NCBI RefSeq assembly: GCF_013337045.2
Contig: NZ_CP118259.1
Span: 62,001 to 126,000, forward strand
Direction of reading: 5' to 3'
Length of the DNA stretch: 64,000 nucleotides
DNA from: Agrobacterium vitis
GTDB lineage: Bacteria > Pseudomonadota > Alphaproteobacteria > Rhizobiales > Rhizobiaceae
Shown: one piece after another, positions 19,010 through 28,087 of the stretch
Layout: each line of letters opens with the position of its first letter
Numbering within the stretch: position 1 is the stretch's first letter
Program-made: the position numbers and the translations under genes
Notes under the pieces: model-generated
Seen by the model: the letters and a program-made list of their open reading frames with translations, nothing else
Told to the model about the DNA's origin: nothing
Database searches by the model: none

Positions 19010-20269
19010 TCAAAATCGGACGGTAAAATCGGTCCCCTGGCCCAGTTCCGAGCGGATGATCAGCCGTGCCCGGTGGCGGGTCAGGATATGCTTGACGATG
19101 GCAAGCCCCAATCCGGTCCCTTTTTTTGAGCGGCTATCGGCAACACTGACACGATAAAAGCGCTCCGTCAGGCGCGGTACATCTTCGGCAGGCACGCCTG
19201 GCCCCTTGTCCACCACGCTGACTTCCACGCCGCTCGCCTTCTGGCGCAGAAAGACATCCACCTGCTTGCCTTCCTGGCCATATTTGCAGGCATTTTCGAT
19301 CAGGTTTTCGAACACCTGGATCAGTTCGTCGCGGTCGCCGGTGACCTCGATGCTCTCCTGTGGCAGATGCAGGCGCAGATCCACATCCAGCTCCGCGGCA
19401 AGGGGGGTCAGGCTGTCACGCACATGGCTCAGAACGGGCTGTAGCGCCACTTTCTGGTCGGGCGCCAGATGGGCTTTCAGCTCCAGCCGGGACAGGGACA
19501 GCAGATCGTCCACCAGCCGGCTCATCCGGTTGGCCTGATCCAGCATGATGCCCAGAAAACGCTCCTGCGCCTTCAGGTCGTTGCGGGCTGGGCCCAGCAG
19601 GGTCTCGATGAAACCGCGCAAGGAGGCAAGCGGCGTGCGCAGTTCGTGGCTGGCATTGGCGACGAAATCAGAACGCATTCTGTCAATGCGGCGCAGTTCC
19701 GAAATATCGCGAAACGTCATGACGAAAAGGGCTGAATCCCTCTTCAGCTGCGGCAGGGACAGGGGCGCGACCCGCACCGCGAAGACCCGCTCGGAGGGCA
19801 GCACCTCGGAATGTTCAATCTGGTTGGGCAAACCATTGCCAACGGTCTCGCGCACCATGTCGAGAATGCCGGGCGACCGCCAGCGGGCGGAAATATGCAT
19901 GCCGGTTTCCAGTTTGCCAAAGGCCTTTTCGGCGGCGCCGTTCTGGAAGACGACGCCTCCATCCGAGCCGAAAACCACGCAGGGCAGGTCGATGGCCGCG
20001 ATTGTCGCCTGCACAAGCCCCTCGACTTCCTCGCCATGCGGCAAGACGGGCGAGGGCGCCATGGGCAAATGCACTGGCGGATCTTTGTCTTCGGTGCCTT
20101 TATAGAGCAGGATGACGATCAGCGAAAACAGCAGCAAGACGACGCCGAACTCGCTATCGGCACCGGCCAGCACTGCTGAGCCGGAGACGAGGATTGTCAT
20201 TAGGATAAAATCCCAACGGTCGCGCAATCGCTCGCCAAAGCGCCGCCAGGATGGAAATAACTGCTTCAA
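19010..20269 (-). CDS. phoR: Phosphate regulon sensor kinase PhoR
   Basis: Inner-membrane histidine kinase that phosphorylates PhoB. Two closely spaced membrane helices (about residues 19-36 and 41-57) have almost no periplasmic loop. A PAS-like domain (about 85-190) follows, then the HisKA box with His208 in NASHELRTPLASLRGF, and the ATPase domain with ENLIENACKYG, VVDKGPGVP and GTGLGLAIVKHIL. At 419 residues it is full length. It precedes pstS in the same direction with a 193-base gap holding the PHO box. Confidence 0.95.
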   Translation of the reverse strand: MKQLFPSWRRFGERLRDRWDFILMTILVSGSAVLAGADSEFGVVLLLFSLIVILLYKGTEDKDPPVHLPMAPSPVLPHGEEVEGLVQATIAAIDLPCVVFGSDGGVVFQNGAAEKAFGKLETGMHISARWRSPGILDMVRETVGNGLPNQIEHSEVLPSERVFAVRVAPLSLPQLKRDSALFVMTFRDISELRRIDRMRSDFVANASHELRTPLASLRGFIETLLGPARNDLKAQERFLGIMLDQANRMSRLVDDLLSLSRLELKAHLAPDQKVALQPVLSHVRDSLTPLAAELDVDLRLHLPQESIEVTGDRDELIQVFENLIENACKYGQEGKQVDVFLRQKASGVEVSVVDKGPGVPAEDVPRLTERFYRVSVADSRSKKGTGLGLAIVKHILTRHRARLIIRSELGQGTDFTVRF

Positions 20270-20478
20270 TGAAAACCTCCGGCGGCGGTTTGGGTGGGCT
20301 GGAGAGATAGCCTATTCCTGTTGCATGACAGGATTTTACCGCCTACGCACGAACGAATGTCAACGCACGGGCGGGAACGAAGCGTCGCACTCCCACGTTT
20401 CGAACAGGTTGTTGAAGAATTTGACAGTTTCATGGTCAATATACTCAAATCAGACAGTGCGGCGACAGGGAGAATGGA

Positions 20479-21363
20479 ATGGATGACGAGCAGCAGGCAG
20501 GCAGCCGCGGCGTAACTTTGCGGATCAGGGGTGAATTGCGCGCCTTTGATATCGACGATCCGGCTCTGCCGGACTGGGTTGAAAAGGAAGCGCTGAGCTC
20601 TGGCGGTCATCCCTATGACAAGAAGTTGAAACGAGAGGTCTATGAGGAGGAGTTGAAGAAACTTCAGATCGAACTGGTCAAGGTACAATTCTGGCTACAA
20701 TCGACCCGCAAACGGGTGATGGCCCTGTTCGAGGGGCGGGATGCGGCTGGCAAGGGCGGCACCATTCATTCTATTCTCGAATATATGAATCCCCGCTCGG
20801 TCCACAACGTCGCCTTGACCAAGCCGTCAGAAACTGAACTCGGTCAATGGTATTTTCAACGCTATATCACCCATTTTCCCGGCGGAGGCGACATGTCGCT
20901 GTTCGATAGATCCTGGTATAATCGCGCTGTGGTCGAGCCGGTCATGGGCTTTTGCACGCCCGACCAATACGAACACTTCCTGGAACAGGCGCCACGGTTT
21001 GAAAAACTGATCCGGCAGGAGGGTATTTATTTCTTCAAATTCTGGCTCGATATCGGTCAGGAAATGCAGATCAAACGCTTTCACGACCGCCGTCACGATC
21101 CGTTGAAGGTCTGGAAACTATCGCCCATGGACATCGCCGCCCTGGATAAATGGGGCGACTATACCGAAAAACGCGACCGGATGCTGAAGGAAACCCATAC
21201 CAAGCATGCCCCCTGGGTTGTGGCCAAGGCCAATGACAAGCGCCGCGCCCATCTCAATGTCATAAGGCACATGCTGCTTTCCCTTGACTATGAGGGTCGC
21301 GACATAAAGGCGATCGGCGAGATCGACAAAAAGATCGTTGCCGAGGCGCCGGATATGCTCTGA
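20479..21363 (+). CDS. ppk2: Polyphosphate kinase 2
   Basis: PPK2-family enzyme that moves phosphate between polyphosphate and nucleoside diphosphates. Walker [10 protein letters not shown] is at residues 86-94. The lid and Walker B region is [14 protein letters not shown] near residue 148, and [18 protein letters not shown] follows. At 294 residues it is a one-domain member. The ATG at 20479 follows a purine-rich AGGGAGAATGG. It diverges from phoR across about 210 bases, which places polyphosphate metabolism next to the phosphate-sensing locus. A PHO box is not clear here. Confidence 0.93.
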   Translation: MDDEQQAGSRGVTLRIRGELRAFDIDDPALPDWVEKEALSSGGHPYDKKLKREVYEEELKKLQIELVKVQFWLQSTRKRVMALFEGRDAAGKGGTIHSILEYMNPRSVHNVALTKPSETELGQWYFQRYITHFPGGGDMSLFDRSWYNRAVVEPVMGFCTPDQYEHFLEQAPRFEKLIRQEGIYFFKFWLDIGQEMQIKRFHDRRHDPLKVWKLSPMDIAALDKWGDYTEKRDRMLKETHTKHAPWVVAKANDKRRAHLNVIRHMLLSLDYEGRDIKAIGEIDKKIVAEAPDML

Positions 21364-21469
21364 CGGCGGACGGTGTCCGCAAGGTATTTCTCAAGCAGAT
21401 ATTCAGCAGATTTGGCTTGCGGCAGTATCTTTTCAAATTTCGTTCGAGAAAAAGATACTGTCGCAGCGA

Positions 21470-22816
21470 TCACTTGCCGGGAAGAACACGCACAGCGTAA
21501 AGATTGATGCCGTTGCCCTGGCCGCTGATATCGGCATTGATCAGAAGCTGCCCAGGCGCATTGGGGGCGATGCCATTTGGCAGGTTCACCCGAAACAGCA
21601 GGTCGGCTTTTTCGGGATTGGCTGTGAAGCGGTGACGGGCGCAGTCGCCCAGACGATCGAATGCACAGCTCAGCGAAAACTGAACCGGCTTTTCACCAAA
21701 GGACTGCACCGTCAGGGCGATGGTCGAGGTTCCTCCAGCCATTTGCCGCAACAGATCCGGTGAAATCTCGATTGCGGCCGTCCCATCCATGTCGGTGCTG
21801 CGTGAAACGATATGGACAGCCTGGCCATCACTGGCGCCAATCAAATCCACCGTGGCGTTTGGCCGCGCCTTGATTTTGGATGCATCGCCGGGTTGGAAGG
21901 CCTCTATCCAATCATTGGAAAATCCACGTTGCGGATCGATGGTCTTTGGCTCGTTTGCCGCTTCGCCGCCGGATTGATCGGTGGGCTGGTCGCCGTTGAA
22001 GTCTTCCGACGACACAGTCGGCGTCGGGGATGGCGCGCCCGTCTGCCGCTGGTCAGGAGACAGCAACAGGCCGGTGGAATAGACCCACCAGGCCGCAATG
22101 CCGATGGAAGACAGGAGGGTGACGGAAATCAGCAGGCGCGACAGCACGCCCCGGCGGCGGCGTGGCTTTGCAACGGGCTCCGCCCGCATGCCATGGACAG
22201 GCTCTTCGTCATACTCGTCTTCCGCGTTGCCTTGCTCTGCGACCTCTGGCCGGGCCGAAAACGAAGCAAAACTCGCCATGCCCGCCGGATCAGCCCGGTC
22301 ATGCCGTTCGGCTCGTACATCATCGAGGTCAAGGCTTGGTTCGGCAGGCCGCCCGTGATCCCGGTCGACGCCGAAGGACAGCGAGGCTGAATCATCGCCC
22401 GGAGCCTTCGCATCGGCTGAGACCGATGGCCCTCTTGGCGGCGTTGATGTCGAGAGAGGTGGCGACATGGGTGGTGGAACCGGAGCGCGTGACACAGGCT
22501 CAACTGCGGCTTCGGCTTTCAGCCGTGCCCGCTCCTGCTGCTCGATCGCATGAATGGTCGCTTCCAGACGGTGCCGCTGCTCGGCCACGGTCTCCGGATC
22601 GTTGACATTCTGCTTCTTGAGACCTGCTTCCAGAGCCTGGCGCGCAGACTGGTAAATTCTGGCCCGAACTTCAGCCCGCGATCGCTCCGACCGGTCGAGG
22701 GCGCTTCTGATGGCCGTTTCCAATCCGCTCACGCGAGACCTTTCCACATTGATGGCCCGTGACGAAATGTATCGGGCATTCTTCTTCCCTTGAATCGGTA
22801 ATCGGAGACTAGGCAA
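21470..22816 (-). CDS. Hypothetical membrane-anchored protein
   Basis: No recognised function. The N-terminal part (about residues 20-110) is charged and helical, likely coiled coil (SALDRSERSRAEVRARIYQS, ATIHAIEQQERARLKAEA). A Pro/Ser/Asp-rich disordered stretch follows to about 235. One membrane helix (LLISVTLLSSIGIAAWWVYS) is preceded by RRRRG. The C-terminal 180 residues after the helix are probably periplasmic and beta-rich. The layout is that of a single-pass protein with a large cytoplasmic N-terminus. The first codon is uncertain: TTG at 22816 or an internal GTG near 22747. Confidence 0.72.
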   Translation of the reverse strand: MPSLRLPIQGKKNARYISSRAINVERSRVSGLETAIRSALDRSERSRAEVRARIYQSARQALEAGLKKQNVNDPETVAEQRHRLEATIHAIEQQERARLKAEAAVEPVSRAPVPPPMSPPLSTSTPPRGPSVSADAKAPGDDSASLSFGVDRDHGRPAEPSLDLDDVRAERHDRADPAGMASFASFSARPEVAEQGNAEDEYDEEPVHGMRAEPVAKPRRRRGVLSRLLISVTLLSSIGIAAWWVYSTGLLLSPDQRQTGAPSPTPTVSSEDFNGDQPTDQSGGEAANEPKTIDPQRGFSNDWIEAFQPGDASKIKARPNATVDLIGASDGQAVHIVSRSTDMDGTAAIEISPDLLRQMAGGTSTIALTVQSFGEKPVQFSLSCAFDRLGDCARHRFTANPEKADLLFRVNLPNGIAPNAPGQLLINADISGQGNGINLYAVRVLPGK

Positions 22817-23007
22817 ACCGCAAGCCCGCAGCCCATCCCCCGACAGATCGATAGTGGAAAAACATCATTATAAAGCCCAGCGAGCCGCTCGCGACGGTTC
22901 TGGTTCCAGTTCGGTCCACCCTTTCAGCCGGATACACATCGCCGTCTTCTCAGCGCGGCGGGCAGCGTTGCCTGCTCTTTTCAACCGGCGACAGGTCTGC
23001 TAACCTT

Positions 23008-23029
23008 TTGACGTTTACGCGAACGTCAA
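23008..23029 (+). promoter_or_regulatory. Inverted-repeat operator before nitronate monooxygenase-like gene
   Basis: Arms TTGACGTT and AACGTCAA with a 6-base spacer. A closely related palindrome, TTGACGTAAACGTCAA, lies before fadD at 51468. The form resembles sites of MerR-family LiuR regulators of fatty-acid and branched-chain amino-acid catabolism; the regulator itself is not in the window. Confidence 0.6.
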
Positions 23030-23044
23030 TTCTTCGAGGCCCAA

Positions 23045-24010
23045 ATGGCTCTTCCAGATATCCTGTCTCGTCACCTCAGACTTCCGGTGATTGCATCGCC
23101 TTTGTTCATCATTTCGCATCCGCGCCTGACGCTGGCGCAGTGCAAGGCAGGTGTGGTTGGCGCGTTCCCTGCGTTGAACGCCCGGCCTGAAGCGCAGTTG
23201 GACGAATGGCTGGATGAGATTACGCAGGAGCTTGCCGCCCATGACCGCGCAAATCCCGAGCGTCCGGCAGCGCCGTTCGCCGTCAACCAGATCGTTCATG
23301 GCTCCAACAAACGGCTGGAGCACGACCTGGGCATGTGCGTCAAATACAAGGTGCCGATCGTCATCTCTTCGCTGGGCGCCGTGCCGGAGGTGAATGCTGC
23401 CATCCACTCCTATGGCGGTATCGTGCTGCATGACGTGATCAACAATCGCCATGCCCATTCGGCGATCCGCAAAGGCGCTGACGGCCTGATCGCGGTTGCC
23501 GCCGGGGCTGGCGGCCATGCGGGAACGTTGTCACCCTTCGCGCTTATCCAGGAAATCCGCGAATGGTTCGACGGGCCTTTGCTGCTTGCCGGTTCGATCT
23601 CGACCGGCGGCGCCATTCTTGCTGCTCAAGCAGCCGGTGCCGACATGGCCTATATCGGTTCGCCCTTCATTGCCACGCAAGAGGCGCGGGCGCCGGATGC
23701 CTACAAGCAGGCTCTCGTTGAGGCCAGTGCCACCGATATCGTCTACTCTAACTATTTTACCGGCATTCACGGCAATTACCTGCGCTCCTCCATCGTAGCC
23801 GCAGGTCTGGACCCGGACAAGCTGCCGGAGGCAGATCCCAGCAAGATGGATTTCGGCAGCGCCGTCACCGGCGCCAAGGCCTGGAAGGACATCTGGGGCT
23901 GCGGTCAAGGCATCGGTGCCATCAAGGCCGTGGAGCCTGTTGCTGCATTGGTGGATCGGCTGGACACGGAATATCGCGCCGCCCGGGACAGGATCTGCGG
24001 AAAAGTGTAA
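23045..24010 (+). CDS. NAD(P)H-dependent flavin oxidoreductase, nitronate monooxygenase-like
   Basis: FMN-dependent TIM-barrel enzyme of the nitronate monooxygenase / 2-nitropropane dioxygenase family. Typical segments are visible: SPLFIISHPRLTLAQCKAGV at the start, then GAGGHAGTLSPFALIQEIRE with the catalytic-region His, LLLAGSISTGGAILAAQAAG and GADMAYIGSPFIATQEA for the phosphate grip. At 321 residues it is full length. It stands alone with its own palindromic operator. The in vivo substrate (a nitroalkane, propionate-3-nitronate or another) is not shown by the sequence. Confidence 0.88.
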   Translation: MALPDILSRHLRLPVIASPLFIISHPRLTLAQCKAGVVGAFPALNARPEAQLDEWLDEITQELAAHDRANPERPAAPFAVNQIVHGSNKRLEHDLGMCVKYKVPIVISSLGAVPEVNAAIHSYGGIVLHDVINNRHAHSAIRKGADGLIAVAAGAGGHAGTLSPFALIQEIREWFDGPLLLAGSISTGGAILAAQAAGADMAYIGSPFIATQEARAPDAYKQALVEASATDIVYSNYFTGIHGNYLRSSIVAAGLDPDKLPEADPSKMDFGSAVTGAKAWKDIWGCGQGIGAIKAVEPVAALVDRLDTEYRAARDRICGKV

Positions 24011-24093
24011 CACATACCAAAAGGCATCTTGAAATCTGCGATATTTGCCTGTATCCACCCGCACACATCGCAGGCCGGTCTTCGGCCTCGCGT

Positions 24094-24169
24094 GCCGCTT
24101 TAGCTCAGGTGGTAGAGCACATCATTCGTAATGATGGGGTCGCAGGTTCGAGTCCTGCAAGCGGCACCA
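24094..24169 (+). tRNA. tRNA-Thr (anticodon CGT)
   Basis: Seventy-six bases with acceptor arms GCCGCTT and AAGCGGC, D-arm GCTCAGGTGGTAGAGC, anticodon stem CATCA / TGATG around TTCGTAA (CGT, Thr), T-arm GCAGGTTCGAGTCCTGC and encoded CCA. Confidence 0.97.
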
Positions 24170-24614
24170 TTTTCCCTAATGAATTCATAGGGCTATGGTG
24201 TTTGCGAAGACGTATGTCTTCGCTTTCCAAATTGGCGCAACCACAGCGGAACCTATAGAAGGCGGCCAGGACCGCTTTGTGTCCTCGGGTGACGGTGGAG
24301 GCTGTGACCTGGTAAACCTCAGGAAAACCAGTGCATAGATCCAAACGGAGGCTTTAGCCGAGTTTGGAAAAATCGATGCATAAACAAAAGACGAGTGAAC
24401 GACAGCATGAGCGAAGTGAATGCGTCAGTGCACTAGGAGAGTTCTTGGCCGCTCGTAAGTGGAACTTTCCATCAGTGATGCAGCTGTCCTGCGGTCAGGT
24501 TGTTCCACGCCCACCAGCGGTCATGTTGGTCGTTTGCGCTCATGTCGACATCATTTCGGAACTTTACGACCTCCAGCGCGGTTATTTTTTCAAATCAGCA
24601 AAAGGAGATGTTTC
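24170..24614. other. Intergenic region after tRNA-Thr, 445 bases
   Basis: It holds the hairpin at 24204-24222, then about 380 bases with no convincing gene. The ribosome site AAAGGAG of the next gene is at the right end. Open frames here lack any recognisable protein signature. Confidence 0.55.
24204..24222 (+). terminator. Probable tRNA-Thr terminator
   Basis: Hairpin GCGAAGAC / GTCTTCGC with loop GTAT, about 35 bases after the tRNA, followed by TTTCC. Confidence 0.5.
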
Positions 24615-24929
24615 ATGCCCCGTGGTGACAAATCCGCTTATACCGACAAGCAAAAACGCAAGGCCGAACATATCGAAGAAAGTTACGAAAGCCGTGGCGT
24701 GCCCGAAAAGGAAGCGCAAAGCCGCGCCTGGGCGACGGTGAACAAAGAAAGCGGTGGCGGCAACAAGTCTGGCTCAGGTCGGGGCCACCCCGAAAGCCAC
24801 GCAGCCTCGCAAAAAGGTGGACGCGAGGGTGGCAAGGCGTCTGCTGCAAGAACCAGGGAAGAACGATCTGCCTCCGCAAAGAAGGCCGCAGCGACCCGTA
24901 AACATAATGAGCAGCATGCCCATCATTGA
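24615..24929 (+). CDS. KGG-repeat small basic protein
   Basis: Hydrophilic protein of 104 residues, rich in Lys, Gly, Ala and Ser, with no membrane or signal segment. The first half (YTDKQKRKAEHIEESYESRG and EKEAQSRAWATVNKESGGG) resembles small rhizobial proteins loosely called plasmid stabilisation proteins. The second half has repeated Lys/Gly motifs (SQKGGREGGKASAARTREER) like the KGG stress-protein family of enterobacteria. A strong ribosome site AAAGGAG precedes the ATG. A stress-linked role is inferred from the repeats only. Confidence 0.75.
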   Translation: MPRGDKSAYTDKQKRKAEHIEESYESRGVPEKEAQSRAWATVNKESGGGNKSGSGRGHPESHAASQKGGREGGKASAARTREERSASAKKAAATRKHNEQHAHH

Positions 24930-24936
24930 CCGTCAC

Positions 24937-24968
24937 AGCGCCGTGCGTTTCAGGAAGCGAACGGCGCT
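24937..24968 (+). terminator. Likely terminator of the KGG-protein gene
   Basis: Arms AGCGCCGT and ACGGCGCT with a 16-base loop, starting 8 bases after the stop codon and followed by TTTAA. Confidence 0.5.
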
Positions 24969-25041
24969 TTAACCATTTATAGTTGTTGCCTAATTTATCC
25001 TTGAGTCGAGTCTGATCTCAGGAGTTGTGCAACAGAGCCTG

Positions 25042-26277
25042 TCAGGTTGCAATCGATCTTGCAGCCTTTTCAAAAGCCTCGGCCCAGAGACCAAGCGCTT
25101 CCTCCTTATGCCGGGCGGAAAGATAATACCGACCGAACTGGCTATACATCGACATCACGCCGTTGCGCCGCAGTTCTGTATGAAGTCTGGCGGTAAAATT
25201 CTTGTCGGACCGCTGTGCCGCTTCCTGGTAGGTCGAGGGCGGCGTCTTGCCGCGCCAGAGGGTAAAGACGGTGCCATAGCCGCTCGCACAGATGTCGATG
25301 CCTGCATTGTTGAAGGCATGGATCGCATGCGCCTGCAGGTCTGTTCCCACCTTTTCGAGCGCGCCGTAATCGACGGTATCGATGACGCTCATCGCCGCTT
25401 TCACGGCCGCACAGGCGACCGGATTACCGTTATAGGTGCCGGCGCGGTTGACGCGACGGTCCTCAAAGGCTGCCATGACCTCCGGCGTGCCGAGCAAAGC
25501 TGCGACGGCAACGCCGTTGCCAATTGCCTTGCCCACCGTGGCAAGATCCGGATGGATACCCATCAGATGGCTTGCCAGGCCACCGTGGAGCCGAAAGCCC
25601 ATCAGCACTTCGTCCATGATCACTAACGCACCATGCTGGTGGGCAATCGAGGCGACGTGTTGCAGATATCCGGGATCGGCGAGAATACATCCTGCATTGG
25701 CCATCATCGGCTCCAGGACGATAGCGGCGATGTCATCACATTCCTCAAACAGCAGTTCGACATCCTGCCGATCGTTGAAGCGAAGCAGTAAGGTATTACC
25801 GTTCGATGGCCGCTCATTCGCCGCCATCTTCGCTTCGGGCGCGCCAGCATTGCCGAAAGCCACGTCGTCAAACCAGCCGTCATAACCGGCAGCCATCTTG
25901 ACGATTTTTTGCCGGCCGGTCAGCGCGCGCGCCGTCCGGCAGGCGAGATGCACCGCCTCGCTGCCGGAGTTGAGAAAGATGACCTTGGTCAGATCCCCGC
26001 TATGGGCAGCAAGGGCTGCTGCCGCTTCCTCTTCAAGGGCGTGGGCATAGGCTGGCATCGAGCCTTTGCTCAAGGCTTCGCGGATGGCTTCGGTGACGAT
26101 GGGATCGGTATGTCCGAGGAACGTCGCGCCAAAACCAAGGGCCGTATCGACATATCGCCGACCGTCTTCGTCCCAGACATACGGCCCCTGTGCGTTGGCA
26201 ACGAGAAACCTCTTCCCGTCCAGATCGGGAACTTCACGTCCGCCGCTGGATATACCGCAAACCAGATGTTGCATCAT
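25042..26277 (-). CDS. Class III aminotransferase (glutamate-1-semialdehyde aminotransferase-like)
   Basis: PLP enzyme of 411 residues. Visible are the cofactor-binding region IFLNSGSEAVHLACRTARAL, the cofactor Asp in LVIMDEVLMGFR, the Schiff-base Lys in ATVGKAIGNG and the TYNGNPVACAAV segment. It resembles the semialdehyde-mutase branch used for various amine substrates. Heme synthesis is unlikely given the setting. Its ATG overlaps the stop of the TRAP large permease (TAATG), so translation is coupled. It probably acts on the imported compound, an amine or amino acid. The exact substrate is unknown. Confidence 0.85.
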   Translation of the reverse strand: MMQHLVCGISSGGREVPDLDGKRFLVANAQGPYVWDEDGRRYVDTALGFGATFLGHTDPIVTEAIREALSKGSMPAYAHALEEEAAAALAAHSGDLTKVIFLNSGSEAVHLACRTARALTGRQKIVKMAAGYDGWFDDVAFGNAGAPEAKMAANERPSNGNTLLLRFNDRQDVELLFEECDDIAAIVLEPMMANAGCILADPGYLQHVASIAHQHGALVIMDEVLMGFRLHGGLASHLMGIHPDLATVGKAIGNGVAVAALLGTPEVMAAFEDRRVNRAGTYNGNPVACAAVKAAMSVIDTVDYGALEKVGTDLQAHAIHAFNNAGIDICASGYGTVFTLWRGKTPPSTYQEAAQRSDKNFTARLHTELRRNGVMSMYSQFGRYYLSARHKEEALGLWAEAFEKAARSIAT

Positions 26278-27563
26278 TAAACTCCAAACAGGCTTGGAAG
26301 CCATTCGGTCAGGATGGGGAAAGCGACAAGCGCCGCGACACAAACCACGCTGGCAATCCAATAGGGAACCAGCCATTTCGAGACCGACCACATGTCGATT
26401 TTTGCGACATTGCAGACGACGAAGATGTTGGTGCCAATCGGCGGGGTAAACAGGCCGATGCCAAGCGTCATGGTGAAGACGATGCCGGTCTGATAGGGCG
26501 TCATGCCCGCCGCCAGGGCGATCGGCACCAGTATAGGCGCCAGAATGATCAGCGCTGGCCCAAGATCGAGCCAGAAGCCGACGACTTTCAGCAATACCAG
26601 CACCAGGATAATGGTGACGAGCGGTGTCGTATGCAGGCCGGTAATCCAGGCTGCGGCATTGGCCGGCACCTGTTCGACCGTCAGAATCCAGCCAAACGGT
26701 GTGGCGAGCGCCATGATCATCATGATCACGCCGGTTGTTGCCACGGCAGCCGACGCCGCTGAATAGAGCGACCGCAGTGGAAGCTCCCGGTAGACGAAGA
26801 TTCCAACCAGGAACGAATAGACGACGGCAAGCGCCGAGGCTTCCGTGGCGGTGGCGATGCCGCCGATGATCGAGCCCAGCACCAGCACCGGCATCAGCAG
26901 GGCGGGGAGAGCGCCAAGCGCATCCCTGCCAATTTCACCCCATTGCGCGGGTGTTTCATTGCGCGGAAAATTATGGCGCTTGGCGACAATGTAGGATGTG
27001 ACCATGAATGTCACCGCGATGAACAGGCCTGGCAGCAGGGCTGCCACCAGCAGGCCGCCGATGGAGGTGTTCGTCAGCACGCCATAGAGGATCAGAATGA
27101 CGCTCTGCGGTCCGATAATGCCAAGGGTTCCCGAGGCGGCGGTGACGGCTGCGGCAAAGGCTTTCGGATAGCCACGCTCGGCCATGGCGGGGATCATGAT
27201 CGATCCGACCGCGCCGGTATCGGCGGTCGCCGAGCCGCTGATGCCCCCATAGACGAGGGCCGTTGCAACATTGACGAGGCCAAGGCCGCCGGTAATGCGA
27301 CCGAAAACATGTTCCGCGACCCGCATGATCCGGGTGGTCAACCCACCGCGATTCATCAATTCCCCGGCGAAGAGAAACAGAGGAATGGCCGCGAGCGTGA
27401 TCGCATCGGCACCGCGGATCGTCTGCTGTGCAAACCAGGCGAAGGGCAGGCCGAGATGGCCGGCATAGATCGTCAGCAGGCTGGCTACGCCCATGCACCA
27501 TGCAATGGGAACGCCGATCAGCAGCAGAAAGGAAAAGCTGAGGATAAGGACGGCAACGGTCAT
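26277..27563 (-). CDS. TRAP transporter large permease (DctM family)
   Basis: Membrane channel subunit of a tripartite ATP-independent periplasmic transporter. It has 428 residues and about 12 hydrophobic helices. Typical DctM features are LFLFAGELMNRGGLTTRIMR, YGGISGSATADTGAVGSIMIPAM and MTLGIGLFTPPIGTNIFVV. The ATG at 27563 overlaps the small-permease stop by 4 bases. The longer frame to 27716 lies inside the neighbouring gene and is not used. Confidence 0.93.
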   Translation of the reverse strand: MTVAVLILSFSFLLLIGVPIAWCMGVASLLTIYAGHLGLPFAWFAQQTIRGADAITLAAIPLFLFAGELMNRGGLTTRIMRVAEHVFGRITGGLGLVNVATALVYGGISGSATADTGAVGSIMIPAMAERGYPKAFAAAVTAASGTLGIIGPQSVILILYGVLTNTSIGGLLVAALLPGLFIAVTFMVTSYIVAKRHNFPRNETPAQWGEIGRDALGALPALLMPVLVLGSIIGGIATATEASALAVVYSFLVGIFVYRELPLRSLYSAASAAVATTGVIMMIMALATPFGWILTVEQVPANAAAWITGLHTTPLVTIILVLVLLKVVGFWLDLGPALIILAPILVPIALAAGMTPYQTGIVFTMTLGIGLFTPPIGTNIFVVCNVAKIDMWSVSKWLVPYWIASVVCVAALVAFPILTEWLPSLFGV

Positions 27564-28078
27564 CGCAATGATCCCTCCTGTGGCTTTTCCGGCAATGGAC
27601 GAACCCTGTGGGAAAGGCGGTAGAGCGCAATGCAGACGGCTGCGACACCAAGAATGAGGATGGTCGCGGTGATCACCCCGGTCGGCATGCGCAGGACGGA
27701 TGTCGGCACCTTCCACGAGCGCTGCCAGACTGCCCAGCCACTGATGACGAAAGCCAGCCCCATGGTCAGAAGCGCCAAGTTGGCGATGGCATTGAAGGCG
27801 GCCCGCAGACCGGGCGGGGCGCTGTGCTTAAAGGCTTCGAAAGCGACGTTTTCACCGCGCACTTCGGCATTGATCAACCCGATGAAGATGATCCAGATGA
27901 ACGCGATCCCCGCGACTTCAAAGGACCATTCGAAACCGCCCAAACCGAAATAGCGGGCAATCACGCCAAGCAGGGTTGAGACGAACATGACGATGAAGGC
28001 CAGCACACCCGCAAACTCGAAGATGCGCTTCAACCACCCCCACCCGCCGGGTGAGGGGTTTTCTGAAAACTGATCCAT
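27560..28078 (-). CDS. TRAP transporter small permease (DctQ family)
   Basis: Four-helix membrane subunit of 172 residues that links the binding protein and the large permease. Hydrophobic segments are near FAGVLAFIVMFVSTLLGVIA, WSFEVAGIAFIWIIFIGLIN, AIANLALLTMGLAFVISGWA and TGVITATILILGVAAVCIAL. It lies 9 bases after the binding-protein gene and overlaps the large permease gene. Confidence 0.9.
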   Translation of the reverse strand: MDQFSENPSPGGWGWLKRIFEFAGVLAFIVMFVSTLLGVIARYFGLGGFEWSFEVAGIAFIWIIFIGLINAEVRGENVAFEAFKHSAPPGLRAAFNAIANLALLTMGLAFVISGWAVWQRSWKVPTSVLRMPTGVITATILILGVAAVCIALYRLSHRVRPLPEKPQEGSLR

Positions 28079-28087
28079 GGATGGACC

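Noticed and set aside
20430-20470. TTGACAG-like repeats before ppk2 as a PHO box
   Set aside because: Only one unit matches well; the second and third units fall below a convincing match, so PhoB control of ppk2 is not claimed.
24105-24344. Minus-strand reading through tRNA-Thr giving VPLAGLEPATPSLRMM
   Set aside because: This peptide is the translated complement of a tRNA gene and is a well-known annotation artefact.
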